64,000 nucleotides of DNA from Saprospiraceae bacterium (GCA_020628645.1 JAHDES010000011.1:2431-66430); one strand, 5' to 3'. Positions 18,454 through 27,794 are shown, counted from the first letter of the stretch. Notes: generated from the letters alone by a model not told the origin. Translations and numbers: made by a program.

Positions 18454-19710
18454 ATGGACGATTTAAATATTTTGGTAGAAAAGGCGGAACTTTTTGCTAC
18501 GGATATTATTGCTAAGTTTTCAGATAAGATTATTTTTCATGATTTGAAATATGCACATCGCTATATCAAGAATGTAAAGATAATCGCGGGAGAAGAAAAG
18601 TTGTCAGAAAAAGAAACTTGCTTAGCGGTTATTGCAGCTTGGTTTCATGCGTCTTCTTTTGGGGCGATAAGCTATAAAGTCGATAAAGAAACGAATGAGA
18701 TAAAATCTGACTTTGATCAAAAGGTAAGTGCTTATGTCAACCAGTTTTTCGATCAACATGCAGGTTTTGAAGAATGTCGAGGATTTATTTTAACTACACT
18801 AAAACACTTAGGATTTCCTCATGAAATTACCAATAAAGTAGAAGGTGTCCTTCAAGATGCTTATAGCAAAGAATTTGTAGGCAAGAAAGCACAAAAAAAT
18901 GTCAAACGATTCTATGAAGAAGCCCTAATCCATAATCTAGATATTGGACGTAAATCTTTTTATGATGTAGGTGTTGCGCAAGTCGAACAAATGCAATTTT
19001 ATACCACTTATGGAAAACGCGAATTAGAACCTAAATTACTTGCCTTAATTGATACCTTTAAAAAAGATCAAAAAGAACTCGCTAAGCAAGAAGATATTGC
19101 CCTCAAACGTGAACTCAACATCAATGCAGAAGAACTAAAGCAACTCAAGAAAAATTTAAAATCTTCCAAAGGACGAGATGATCGGGGTATCCAAACCTTA
19201 TTTCGTACCACTTCCAAAAATCATTATGTGCTCAATCAAATGATTGATCGCAAAGCGAATATCATGATTACAGTGAATTCGATTATCCTTTCCTTGGTGA
19301 TCGGAGGAGTGCTTGGCGATCAAATACGAGAACAAGGGTCTTTAGAGTTTATCTCCATTATCATTTTGGCGGTGACGAATTTGCTCTCTATTTTCTTTGC
19401 TATTTTATCCATTCGTCCTGAAGATACCCACGGAAAATTTACCGAAGATCAAATACGGAACAAACAAGGCAATCTTCTTTTTTATGGCAATTTCCATCAA
19501 ATGCACCCCGATGATTTTGAATGGGGCATGCTTCAACTTATCAATGATGGGAAATACCTCTATACGTCCATGATTAAGGATATTTACTATCTTGGAAAAA
19601 CCTTAAATCGAAAAAATAAACTCATCCGTTGGTCACTCAATATTTTTATTATTGGTTTGGGTTTGTCTTTGATTTTCAATTTATTGTGTCGTTGCTTTTT
19701 TGGTTTGTAA
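18454..19710 (+). CDS. HD-like domain fused to DUF5706 (Pycsar effector family) membrane domain
   Basis: A 418-residue protein. Residues 1-200 are an HD-phosphohydrolase-like helical domain: FHDLKYAHRYIKNV (28-41), LSEKETCLAVIAAWFHASSFG (50-70), LQDAYSKEF (133-141), QVEQMQFYTTYGKREL. In active relatives I recall YHNLxHT and AAWFHDxGY; here the His is Tyr33 and the HD pair is H65-A66, so the metal site looks broken. Residues 200-240 are a charged, probably coiled linker. Residues 244-415 are the DUF5706 domain: RGIQTLFRTTSKNHYVL, TM1 (268-287), TM2 (298-320), YGNFHQMHPDDFEWG, SMIKDIYYLGKTL and TM3 (390-412). NCBI usually names such proteins 'Pycsar system effector family protein'. No nucleotide cyclase lies nearby, so a Pycsar role is unproven. 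Confidence 0.85.
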   Translation: MDDLNILVEKAELFATDIIAKFSDKIIFHDLKYAHRYIKNVKIIAGEEKLSEKETCLAVIAAWFHASSFGAISYKVDKETNEIKSDFDQKVSAYVNQFFDQHAGFEECRGFILTTLKHLGFPHEITNKVEGVLQDAYSKEFVGKKAQKNVKRFYEEALIHNLDIGRKSFYDVGVAQVEQMQFYTTYGKRELEPKLLALIDTFKKDQKELAKQEDIALKRELNINAEELKQLKKNLKSSKGRDDRGIQTLFRTTSKNHYVLNQMIDRKANIMITVNSIILSLVIGGVLGDQIREQGSLEFISIIILAVTNLLSIFFAILSIRPEDTHGKFTEDQIRNKQGNLLFYGNFHQMHPDDFEWGMLQLINDGKYLYTSMIKDIYYLGKTLNRKNKLIRWSLNIFIIGLGLSLIFNLLCRCFFGL

Positions 19711-19816
19711 GAATAAAGAACTATAAATATACCCTACTTCAAAAATACTCTCACAAAAACGAATTACTACTTTATTAACATGAGGCTACTGTTTATTGCT
19801 TTAATCTTTGGAGAAG

Positions 19817-20089
19817 ATGTTGTCGTACAAGCCTATTCAAGAGAACATACAATTTAAAAATAGGATTCATGATAATGCGACCTTTGATCAAACAGCGGTA
19901 CTGTATGCGGTACGAAATGGATTGGGGGAGTATTGGCATAAAGTTGACAATGGATTTTGCCAAGCCGATTCAATAGGCGGAAATCAATGGATTCCTAAAG
20001 AGAATGGTACACATTCTTATTTGGTTTTAGATATGCCTAAGGAAAAGATGGAAGAAGAAATAGAACGTTTTATGATGGGTGATTTTTGA
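19817..20089 (+). CDS. Small hypothetical protein
   Basis: About 90 residues, soluble, with no recognised domain. An in-frame stop two codons before a TTG (19808) limits the N-terminus; I choose the ATG at 19817, three codons later. Conserved-looking features are FDQTAVLYAVRNGLGEYWHKVDNG and a C-terminal acidic helix (EKMEEEIERFMMGDF). It is convergent with the DinB-like gene, whose end is 5 bases away. Coding status is likely from codon use and context but not certain. Confidence 0.55.
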   Translation: MLSYKPIQENIQFKNRIHDNATFDQTAVLYAVRNGLGEYWHKVDNGFCQADSIGGNQWIPKENGTHSYLVLDMPKEKMEEEIERFMMGDF

Positions 20090-20094
20090 TAAAA

Positions 20095-20616
20095 TTATGT
20101 GGTTTGTTGACGTACTCCACTTTCCGTTTTAGTACGATACTTTATGGTAGAAGCCGCTACACCGAAATGGGGCGGCAACTCAATCTGAGGAGCAATGATT
20201 TTTAGACCAATTTTAATAATTGCTAAATGATGGATACTATGCTCAATATTGTATAAAATTTCTCGATCAAAATAGGTGGGGACACTGATTGCTGTATCAA
20301 ATTCTGCATGTAAAACAAAATCACTCATGGGACGCGGTGAATTCAAGCCTTCAATAATACGATCTATACATTGTAAAGCATAGACTGGATTTTCTTCGAT
20401 CCGCTTATCCCGTTCACGCTTATCGTAATTGATATTGCAGGAACATTCCGCTTGATTCAATAAACAAAGATAAAATTCAATAAAATGCCGCGTATGTTGA
20501 CCAATCGTCGATTTTGATAATAAATCTATGGGTTTTCCATAATCATCAGGAGTGATCTTTTGGAGGTACACCTTGGCATCATCCAAGATGGATTGTGAAA
20601 TTTGAATTAATGACAT
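20095..20616 (-). CDS. DinB-like four-helix-bundle protein
   Basis: A 173-residue protein of the DinB/YfiT metalloprotein superfamily. The three-His pattern that binds a divalent metal is suggested by STIGQHTRHFIEFY and NIEHSIHHLAIIKIGL, in the expected helices. Members act as thiol-dependent transferases or have unknown roles; the substrate cannot be told. The gene is monocistronic, converging with the small hypothetical gene. Confidence 0.78.
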   Translation of the reverse strand: MSLIQISQSILDDAKVYLQKITPDDYGKPIDLLSKSTIGQHTRHFIEFYLCLLNQAECSCNINYDKRERDKRIEENPVYALQCIDRIIEGLNSPRPMSDFVLHAEFDTAISVPTYFDREILYNIEHSIHHLAIIKIGLKIIAPQIELPPHFGVAASTIKYRTKTESGVRQQTT

Positions 20617-20801
20617 ATAGATTGTTTGGCAAAGGGGATTAATGGTCTAAGCTTTATCAAAAATAGAAAAGCCTATTCCATTAATCTAATATTTTAACCA
20701 AAATTATACTTCGGTCTAGAAAATGTAGCTAAATCTTTGGATAAGAACGCTTAACAATAAAAGCCACAGGATAGATTCTCATTTTCATTGAATTGGGTAC
20801 T

Positions 20802-22439
20802 CTATTTCGAAATCATACATTTTTTTGAGATGAGGTGATCTTCTGTTTTTAAGGTATATAAATAAATTCCTGAGGGTACGTTAGCGGTATCCCATTTTAG
20901 TTGATGTTTACCAGAAGCTTGTTGCCTATTAATTAAGGTCTCGATTAACCGACCATTCAAATCTGAAATAAATACTTGCACATTACTATTTTTAGAAAGA
21001 TGATAACTAATAATGGTAAAATCTTGTGCAGGATTGGGTACACTTTTTAAATCAAGGCTTAGAGGGTTATTTACAGCGATTGTCGAAACAGGGGCATTTT
21101 GATACACACGTACATAGTCTATTTCTAAAGCATCTTCAGTAAAAGAAGAAATAATATCGGGAAGAAAAGCAAAATTGAGCAAAATGTATTGTTCTGCATC
21201 AAAAGGCCAGGTATTATCATCAAAAACGTCGGGTTCATAGGTATAATGTGTGATGCCATCCACACTAAAAATTAATTTTTCTGGAAACCATTTTAAAGTA
21301 TACGTATGAAAACTGCCAGAAGCATCATTGATTGATTGCCCTCCATGATTGACCGTAGCCCCAAAACTAGAAGGTGTATGCGTAGCACTTTGCACATAGT
21401 TTTGATTATATCCCCAATGTTCCATAATGTCAATTTCTCCACAAGCGGGCCAAGGCGTTGTACCAAAACCTTGAATATTCCAATAGCCACCATCTTCATT
21501 GATATTTTTTCCTAGCATCCATATCGCAGGCCAAGTACCTCCTCCTGTTGGCAATTTTGCTCGAACTTCTACTTTTCCATATTGAAAAGCAAATTTCGAA
21601 TTCAAACGAGCTGAAGTGTATTGCTTTGTTTGTCCTTGATTGGTAAAGCTTTCCTTTTTACCAACGATATACAAAATGCCATCTTCTACATACGAATTAT
21701 CTGTTCGATTGGTGTAATGTTGAATTTCACCATTGAACCAACTTCCACCAGCAGGTAATTGCGTTTGATGATGCCATTTCGAGGTATTAATAGCCCCGTC
21801 CGTTTCAAATTCATCTGACCAGACTAAATAGTCATAATCGGCTTCTACCGCAATCGTTCCATTATAAAATACATCATCTACATAAGCTAATACACGATCG
21901 TTATTATTTTCACCATTGATTTGTAGGAGGACTCGATTAAAATCTGTTCGTTGAGTAGGAGGTAGAGAAGTAGGATCTAAATTAATATATGGATCATTCA
22001 AAAAGTCAAAGCTTACCGTTTGCCATTGATCTAATTGTATGGGTTTTATGATTTCACTTTGTGTTATCCAAGGCGCGCCTAACAATCCATCTTGTAATTT
22101 TAAAGAAATTTGATTGGGTTGATTGCCCGTTATTCCACTCGAAGGAACATAAATTTTTAGACTAAAAACATGATTCTCTGATAAATCAAAATTATTACTT
22201 AATTGAAATCGGACATTTGCATATTGCCCTCCTATATCGCCATATTCTAAAACGGTCGCAGACGTATTAATGCCCTCAGGAAAAGGATTCGCCCGATTGA
22301 TATTGAGATTACAATTATCTCCTGACCAAGTGTTGATCGTTCCATTTCCTTCGAAATCATCCTGCACCATTTGGGTTTGAGAAAGAATAGGATGTACCAA
22401 AAAAATAAATAGCACAAAAATGATAATCGGATTTCGCAT
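20802..22439 (-). CDS. Secreted GH16 family beta-glucanase (laminarinase type), T9SS cargo
   Basis: Hydrolyses internal beta-glycosidic bonds of beta-glucans such as laminarin (GH16 family knowledge). Signal peptide at residues 1-20. Residues 25-195 form a carbohydrate-binding-module-like beta sandwich. Residues 200-445 are the GH16 domain: FNGEIQHYT, KVEVRAKLPTGGGTWPAIWMLG, the catalytic motif GEIDIME with E335, D337 and E340 (ExDxxE), and HTYTLKWFPEKLIFSVDG. Residues 465-545 are a T9SS type A sorting domain (SVPNPAQDFT ... SGIYLYTLKTEDHLISKKCMI). Exact specificity cannot be read by eye. It follows the ABC-F gene by 23 bases. Confidence 0.92.
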   Translation of the reverse strand: MRNPIIIFVLFIFLVHPILSQTQMVQDDFEGNGTINTWSGDNCNLNINRANPFPEGINTSATVLEYGDIGGQYANVRFQLSNNFDLSENHVFSLKIYVPSSGITGNQPNQISLKLQDGLLGAPWITQSEIIKPIQLDQWQTVSFDFLNDPYINLDPTSLPPTQRTDFNRVLLQINGENNNDRVLAYVDDVFYNGTIAVEADYDYLVWSDEFETDGAINTSKWHHQTQLPAGGSWFNGEIQHYTNRTDNSYVEDGILYIVGKKESFTNQGQTKQYTSARLNSKFAFQYGKVEVRAKLPTGGGTWPAIWMLGKNINEDGGYWNIQGFGTTPWPACGEIDIMEHWGYNQNYVQSATHTPSSFGATVNHGGQSINDASGSFHTYTLKWFPEKLIFSVDGITHYTYEPDVFDDNTWPFDAEQYILLNFAFLPDIISSFTEDALEIDYVRVYQNAPVSTIAVNNPLSLDLKSVPNPAQDFTIISYHLSKNSNVQVFISDLNGRLIETLINRQQASGKHQLKWDTANVPSGIYLYTLKTEDHLISKKCMISK

Positions 22440-22462
22440 AAGGATTATTGATTTTGAAAATT

Positions 22463-24328
22463 CTACATCAAATCAGCCAATTCCATCCAACGCATTTCTT
22501 TTTCTTCAATGAGATTGTTGACTTCACTGAGTTCGATGGAAAGCTTTTCAATTTCTTCGGCGGGGAGATTGGTATCATTGAATTTTTCAATGATGGCGGC
22601 TTTTTTAGTTTCTAATTTTTCGATTTCTTTTTCGACTCGTTTGAATTCTTTTCGTTCTTCATAACTGAGTTTAGCGCCCTCTTCTTTTTGTGGCTTTTCT
22701 TTTTTGACTTTAGGGGCTTCGTTTTGTTTCGCTATGCGATCTTCTTCTAGCTTTTTTACACGATATTCAGTGTAAGTGCCATTAAAATCACGAATATGAC
22801 CATTGCCTTCAAATACAAACAGATGATCAACGATTTTATCCATAAAATAACGATCGTGCGAAACGATAATCACACAACCTGGAAAATCCATCAAGAAATC
22901 TTCTAATACATTGAGCGTAACAATATCCAAATCATTGGTTGGCTCATCTAAAATCAAAAAATTCGGATTTTCCATTAAAACTGTCAAAAGATACAATCGT
23001 CTTCGTTCCCCTCCACTCAGTTGCGAAACATAAACTTGTTGCTGTTTTCTAGAAAAAAGAAAACGTTCCAATAATTGGGGAGCCGTTAATTTCGCGCCTT
23101 TATCTAGAGGAATATATTCAGCAATATCGCGTATCACATCAATGATGCGTTTATCTTGTTTCAGTTGAATACCATCTTGCGTATAATACCCAAAAACAAT
23201 AGTACCTCCCACAACAACCTTACCACTATCTGGACGAATTTGTTTGGTTAATAATTTTAGGAAAGTACTTTTACCAGCACCATTAGGACCAATGATGCCA
23301 ACCCGTTCATTTTTTTTGAATTTATAAAAGAAATCTTTAACTAAGATATTCCCATCATAGCCTTTGTTGATATAATGTGCCTCCAATATTTTGCTTCCCA
23401 TGCGTTGCCCTTTGATATCAATTTGCATTTTTTCATGCTTTTGCTTACCATAGGTTTCCTCTTTTAATTGATGAAAAGCTTGGACACGAGATTTCGATTT
23501 TGTAGTACGTGCAGAAGGCATACGACGCACCCATTCGAGTTCTTTTTTGAGGAGTTTTTTATTTTTATCTAAAACGACATCTTCATTTTCTTCGCGAAGC
23601 ATTTTCTTCTCTAAAAATTCAGAATAATTTCCTTTATACCGATATAAATTCCCACCATCCAATTCGACAATATGATTACAAACACGTTCTAAAAAATAGC
23701 GATCGTGCGTCACCATAAATAAGGTGAGATTGGGTTGTGATAGGTACTTTTCTAACCATTCAATCATATCTAAATCCAAATGGTTAGTCGGCTCATCTAA
23801 GATTAGAAAATCGGGTTCTTCGATGATAAGTTTTGCAAGGGCGAGGCGTTTTTTTTGTCCTCCAGATAGCGTATGTATATGCTTAGAAAGATCAGAAATA
23901 TTGAGTTTGAAAAGGATTTCTTTGATTTTTGCCTCAAAATCCCAGGCTTTGAGATCATCCATTTTAGTGAGCGCCTTTTGGAAACGAGTTTCCTGTTCAG
24001 GATGAAGACTAGCCGCTTGATATTCTTTAACGGCTTGTATCATCACATTGTCGGACTCAAAGACCGCTTCAAGAATAGTATGCCCATCTCGAAATTGAGG
24101 ATCTTGTTTGAGAATACCGATACGAATATCCCGCCGATACTGCACCTTGCAAGTTTCTCCCTCAGGGGCTTCTTCTCCAGATATGATACGCAATAAGGTA
24201 GATTTACCCGTTCCATTTTTGGCAACGAGGGCTATTTTTTGACCTTTCGCAATTTGAAAATTGATTTGATCAAAGAGCACTTTCTCTCCATAACTTTTAC
24301 TAACATTTTCGAGCGTAAGGTAATTCAC
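22463..24328 (-). CDS. ABC-F family ATPase (Uup/EttA-like)
   Basis: A soluble protein of 621 residues with two ABC ATPase domains and no membrane segment, which is typical of ABC-F ribosome-associated factors. Domain 1: Walker A VAKNGTGKSTLL, signature LSGGQKKRLALA, Walker B DFLILDEPTNHLD. Domain 2: GPNGAGKSTFLKL, LSGGERRRLYLL, NFLILDEPTNDLD. A charged interdomain linker (MPSARTTKSKSRVQAF) and a C-terminal coiled coil (VEKEIEKLETKKAAI ... EEKEMRWMELADLM) fit the Uup subfamily. The GTG at 24328 starts the first beta strand directly (NYLTLENVSK). A good Bacteroidota promoter lies about 50 bases upstream. No antibiotic-resistance role is implied by the sequence. Confidence 0.92.
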   Translation of the reverse strand: MNYLTLENVSKSYGEKVLFDQINFQIAKGQKIALVAKNGTGKSTLLRIISGEEAPEGETCKVQYRRDIRIGILKQDPQFRDGHTILEAVFESDNVMIQAVKEYQAASLHPEQETRFQKALTKMDDLKAWDFEAKIKEILFKLNISDLSKHIHTLSGGQKKRLALAKLIIEEPDFLILDEPTNHLDLDMIEWLEKYLSQPNLTLFMVTHDRYFLERVCNHIVELDGGNLYRYKGNYSEFLEKKMLREENEDVVLDKNKKLLKKELEWVRRMPSARTTKSKSRVQAFHQLKEETYGKQKHEKMQIDIKGQRMGSKILEAHYINKGYDGNILVKDFFYKFKKNERVGIIGPNGAGKSTFLKLLTKQIRPDSGKVVVGGTIVFGYYTQDGIQLKQDKRIIDVIRDIAEYIPLDKGAKLTAPQLLERFLFSRKQQQVYVSQLSGGERRRLYLLTVLMENPNFLILDEPTNDLDIVTLNVLEDFLMDFPGCVIIVSHDRYFMDKIVDHLFVFEGNGHIRDFNGTYTEYRVKKLEEDRIAKQNEAPKVKKEKPQKEEGAKLSYEERKEFKRVEKEIEKLETKKAAIIEKFNDTNLPAEEIEKLSIELSEVNNLIEEKEMRWMELADLM

Positions 24329-24372
24329 AAAGGATAAAAATTAGCTTTTGAAAAGAAGAATAAATAGTGGAA

Positions 24373-24404
24373 CAAAGATATAGATTTTATTGAGAATAGA
24401 GCAA
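24373..24404 (-). promoter_or_regulatory. Bacteroidota-type promoter for the ABC-F gene
   Basis: On the minus strand TTG (24404-24402) is followed after 21 bases by TATCTTTG (24380-24373), an exact match to the TAnnTTTG -7 consensus. The start codon is about 45 bases further on. Confidence 0.65.
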
Positions 24405-24600
24405 GCAAGAGATTAGAAGGATATTTTAAATAAATAAACGATTTAAACCTCAATTCACCTACCCTCTTTAGGGTAATTTTTATGTCCCACTCCCAATTTA
24501 AGTAAAGAAGTTGTATTTTTAAAAGGTATAAATAAAATCTTAGCTTCCTGTCCAAATTGATAAATGCTTATGTGAACGGACTTGAAAAATAAAAAGACCC

Positions 24601-26922
24601 ATGAAAAATCCTACACTCCTATTCTTATTGCTATTCCTTTGTATTCCATTTTCTTCTTTATTGGCTCAAAACTGTGATGCTGGAACTATCAGTTTTGCTC
24701 CTTTTGAGGGGCAGAGCAATGACACGGATGGAACAGTAAAATATCTTTGTCATGATGATCGATTAAAACCGATTCATAATGGTGATGCACTTTTAAATGA
24801 TCCTGATCCTTCTACCTCTGCTGGTATAGGCTATTTAATGTATGATTGTCCACCAACGGTTTTAGGAGATCAATTTAATGATATTATTGATGATCCTTGT
24901 GTCAATCATGCTGATGCTACTGTTCCTTGGGCAGTATATGAACAGCTTGATGAAAGTTGGATATTTTATTCAGGTTTAAACGGAGATGCTTATAGTATAA
25001 AAAACTCGATGGCAAGACGATTTCTTTATAGGTATAATGGAATAGATAATGACCAATATTGGTTTGCACCTATTACCTTAGATAATACGACAGACGAATA
25101 CAGATATTCTGCCTTAATAAATGTCAACGAAGGAGGTTGTACCAGTTTACGAGAAGATCAAGCATTTTCTGTTGTGTTATTAGAAGAAATACACATCCTA
25201 TTGGATAATTCTTTTATCGAAACTAGCGGAACATTTACCGTTAAGGGGGGCTACCCTTTGCACGAAGCTGGGGCTTCTTTTCAAGTGAGTATGACGCATA
25301 AGGATGATCCTTCTATAGTAGCTTCTTTATCTACTACTACACCTATTAATGAACAAAAAGTTGCATTTACTGTGCCTCAAGAGGGGTGTTATCTTATTAC
25401 AGTTGAAGATGGAAAAAGCTGTGCTTCTACAGTTGAAATTTGTACCTATGAGGATAAACCTTATGATTTATTTTTTGAAGAAAAATTCACAGGCGATCAA
25501 AATAAAACTTGTCAAACAATAAAAGCAAATGGATTGGTAAATCTAACTGGATATCAATTTTCAATTTTATATGATCCAACTGTGCTTACTTTGGATGAAC
25601 TTATTCCCAATACAGAACTTCCACAAACATTTGTGTTAGGTCATTCACATCGTACACAATTTTTTAATGAAATTAGAATAACTACCTTTGATGTAGCAGG
25701 TTTAAACCATAACTTCCCTGATAGTACTGCTTTATTTGATATTTGTTTTGAACATACCGGTCAATCTCAAGATTGCTCTGTTGTGAAATTTGATAGTGAT
25801 GGAACTATTGGTCTTCAGGTAGAATTAATCCATTCTGGTAGCTCTGGACCTTATGCAGCACCATTAGATTCTATTCATTTTCATAATACAGAAATCTGCC
25901 TTCCACAATATCATTTTGTTCATCCAGGGGATGCTAATAATGATGGAATAGCCAATCATTTTGATGTCTTATGGTTTGGAATGGCATATGAAGAAGAAGG
26001 TGCACCAAGAGAAGAGGCTTCAATGGATTGGATGCCCCAACGCTTCAATCGGTGGTATACTAGTAGTCCTGAAACTTATGTAGATTATGCACGCATGGAT
26101 ACAGATGGAAATGGGCAAGTTACTATAGATGATTTTAACGCGCTTTCACTCAATTGGGATAAAACCCACGATCAAGCTACTAATGCTTCTCCTATGATTT
26201 CTGTGGGTGAAGGAGTACCTTTTACAGGTATATTAGAAACCAAACTTATTAATGAAGGCTTGTCTGATGGAGAATATGAAATTTTAGAACTTGTCTTTGA
26301 AAGTGAGGAAGCGTCTGTTTATGGTATCGCAGCTAGTTTACACTATGATGTAGCTGTGTTTGAGCCTGAGGCGATGGAATTGCTCTTACAAGATTCTTGG
26401 TTGGGTGAAGCATCCGAGCTCTTATTTCAATATCATAATTATCCGAATGAAGGACGTATAGATTTTGCAATTTCTCGTAAAGATCATATAGCAGTAAAGG
26501 GGGAGGGTATCATAGGAACACTTGCTGTTAAAGTAGCCTTGCAAGATGAAAATATGACAAGTAGTAGCGTTTATTTTGAGGAGGTATATTGTATTAATGA
26601 CTTGGAAGACAGAGTAGGTATTCTTGGGCAAAATACGGTTTATAATATTCTTGATCCATTATCTTCCATCAATCATCTAAATACTACTGCTATTCAATGT
26701 TTTCCTAATCCTTTTAATCATACCTTGACTCTTGATCTAGATATAAATTTATCAACTTCGGTAGTGGTTATAGATTATTTAGGGCGAATTATTTTTCAAA
26801 AAGAAGAAATTGAGACGACCACTACACTTGATACTAGCAATTGGGAAGAAGGAATTTATGTGATCCAATTTCAACAAAAGGATCAAGTTATATTCAGTGA
26901 TAAGCTTTTATTAATGAAATAA
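24601..26922 (+). CDS. Secreted T9SS protein with dockerin-like EF-hand repeats
   Basis: A 773-residue secreted protein with signal peptide (MKNPTLLFLLLFLCIPFSSLLAQ). The N-terminal 280 residues contain Cys-rich beta domains of unknown type. Two beta-sandwich regions (about 290-430 and 530-690) resemble the cohesin-like or adhesin modules seen with Bacteroidota dockerins. Between them are two calcium-binding loops, DANNDGIANHFDV and DTDGNGQVTIDDF (about 440-515), in dockerin type I style. The last 80 residues are a T9SS type A sorting domain (CFPNPFNHTLTLDL ... EGIYVIQFQQ ... DKLLLMK). No catalytic motif is visible; adhesin or scaffold is the best guess. Confidence 0.8.
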   Translation: MKNPTLLFLLLFLCIPFSSLLAQNCDAGTISFAPFEGQSNDTDGTVKYLCHDDRLKPIHNGDALLNDPDPSTSAGIGYLMYDCPPTVLGDQFNDIIDDPCVNHADATVPWAVYEQLDESWIFYSGLNGDAYSIKNSMARRFLYRYNGIDNDQYWFAPITLDNTTDEYRYSALINVNEGGCTSLREDQAFSVVLLEEIHILLDNSFIETSGTFTVKGGYPLHEAGASFQVSMTHKDDPSIVASLSTTTPINEQKVAFTVPQEGCYLITVEDGKSCASTVEICTYEDKPYDLFFEEKFTGDQNKTCQTIKANGLVNLTGYQFSILYDPTVLTLDELIPNTELPQTFVLGHSHRTQFFNEIRITTFDVAGLNHNFPDSTALFDICFEHTGQSQDCSVVKFDSDGTIGLQVELIHSGSSGPYAAPLDSIHFHNTEICLPQYHFVHPGDANNDGIANHFDVLWFGMAYEEEGAPREEASMDWMPQRFNRWYTSSPETYVDYARMDTDGNGQVTIDDFNALSLNWDKTHDQATNASPMISVGEGVPFTGILETKLINEGLSDGEYEILELVFESEEASVYGIAASLHYDVAVFEPEAMELLLQDSWLGEASELLFQYHNYPNEGRIDFAISRKDHIAVKGEGIIGTLAVKVALQDENMTSSSVYFEEVYCINDLEDRVGILGQNTVYNILDPLSSINHLNTTAIQCFPNPFNHTLTLDLDINLSTSVVVIDYLGRIIFQKEEIETTTTLDTSNWEEGIYVIQFQQKDQVIFSDKLLLMK

Positions 26923-27027
26923 TACCGTTTTGACAAAATCCTTTCGTATATAATTTATGATTTTGTCAAAGCGGCATTATACTTCTAAGGTGTGATTTAC
27001 GAAATCACTTATTCAATTGCGTATAAG
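26923..27027. repeat. Palindromic intergenic element, family A copy 1
   Basis: Begins 1 base after the stop of the preceding gene. A 16-base stem (26925-26940 against 26959-26974, CCGTTTTGACAAAATC / GATTTTGTCAAAGCGG) with an 18-base loop is followed by a second perfect 7-base hairpin, GTGATTTACGAAATCAC (26992-27008), and the end motif CAATTGCGTATAA. The same order of segments is found at 37090-37226. It lies between two convergent genes and could also serve as a bidirectional terminator. Confidence 0.75.
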
Positions 27028-27041
27028 TAGAGGAGTATTAG

Positions 27042-27794
27042 TTAGTTTATGCCACATCGAAGCATGTAATGAAAACGTAAAGTCATATCATCAGATTCAT
27101 CAATGGTAAAACCAGCGTTTTCTACGATTTTTTCCATTTCAAATAGTGGAATTCGATCTTCTTGACTGGGTTGAAGAAAAGTTGGAAGTTTTTTCTTCTT
27201 TAAATCAATAATGACCAACCTGCCATCAGGTTTTAAACTGTTTTTTAAATTAGAAAGATAAGCGATTGGATTATCTAAATAGGTGACAGTTTGAGAAATG
27301 AAAATCAAATCAACTTCTTGATTTTCTAAATTAGGATCATCTGATTTGGCTAAACGAGTTTCAATTTTTGCAGAGATGGGGCTATCCTTTTTTTCTTGGT
27401 TGATAAAATTCAAAGCATCTTGATCTATATCAATCGCGATAATTCGTTGACTATTTGTACGAGATGCCAATACAAAGGTGAAATACCCTTCGGGTCCTGC
27501 TCCAATATCTGCCACTACTTTATCCTTTAAATCACCCAAAAAAGGAAGAATTAAATTTGGATTTTGCCACTGTCTACGTCGTTTACTATTAAATTGATTC
27601 TCATTCGCTTCTAAAATAGCCTCTGCTTCAGCTATATCGTCCACGTGAACGTGATCACTGTCGTGACTAGAATGGTCGTGGTCTTCATAATCGTGTCGAT
27701 GCTCTATAGGATAACGACTGCTATTGTTATAATCAGAACAAGCATTACAAATAAAAATTCCCACTAAAAAGAAGCAGCATATTACTTTATTCAT
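27042..27794 (-). CDS. Class I SAM-dependent methyltransferase with lipoprotein signal and His-rich leader
   Basis: About 250 residues. From the ATG at 27794 the protein begins MNKVICCFFLVGIFICNACS, which looks like a lipoprotein signal (Cys18). A longer TTG start at 27818 would lie inside a promoter-like element and is rejected. Next comes a His/Asp-rich stretch (HRHDYEDHDHSSHDSDHVHV), a possible metal-binding tail. The rest is a class I methyltransferase fold: VVADIGAGPEGYFTFVLA (SAM glycine motif), IIAIDIDQDALNFI, VDLIFISQTVTYLDNP, LKPDGRLVIIDLKKK. Similar proteins from Bacteroidota and other bacteria carry a secretion signal plus a methyltransferase domain, though SAM is normally cytoplasmic; the substrate is unknown. 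Confidence 0.82.
   Translation of the reverse strand: MNKVICCFFLVGIFICNACSDYNNSSRYPIEHRHDYEDHDHSSHDSDHVHVDDIAEAEAILEANENQFNSKRRRQWQNPNLILPFLGDLKDKVVADIGAGPEGYFTFVLASRTNSQRIIAIDIDQDALNFINQEKKDSPISAKIETRLAKSDDPNLENQEVDLIFISQTVTYLDNPIAYLSNLKNSLKPDGRLVIIDLKKKKLPTFLQPSQEDRIPLFEMEKIVENAGFTIDESDDMTLRFHYMLRCGIN

Noticed and set aside
13891-19710. A complete Pycsar defence system
   Set aside because: Only the effector-type domains are present; no adenylate/guanylate-cyclase-like pyrimidine cyclase gene is found in the window, so I report the block as a candidate and not as a system.
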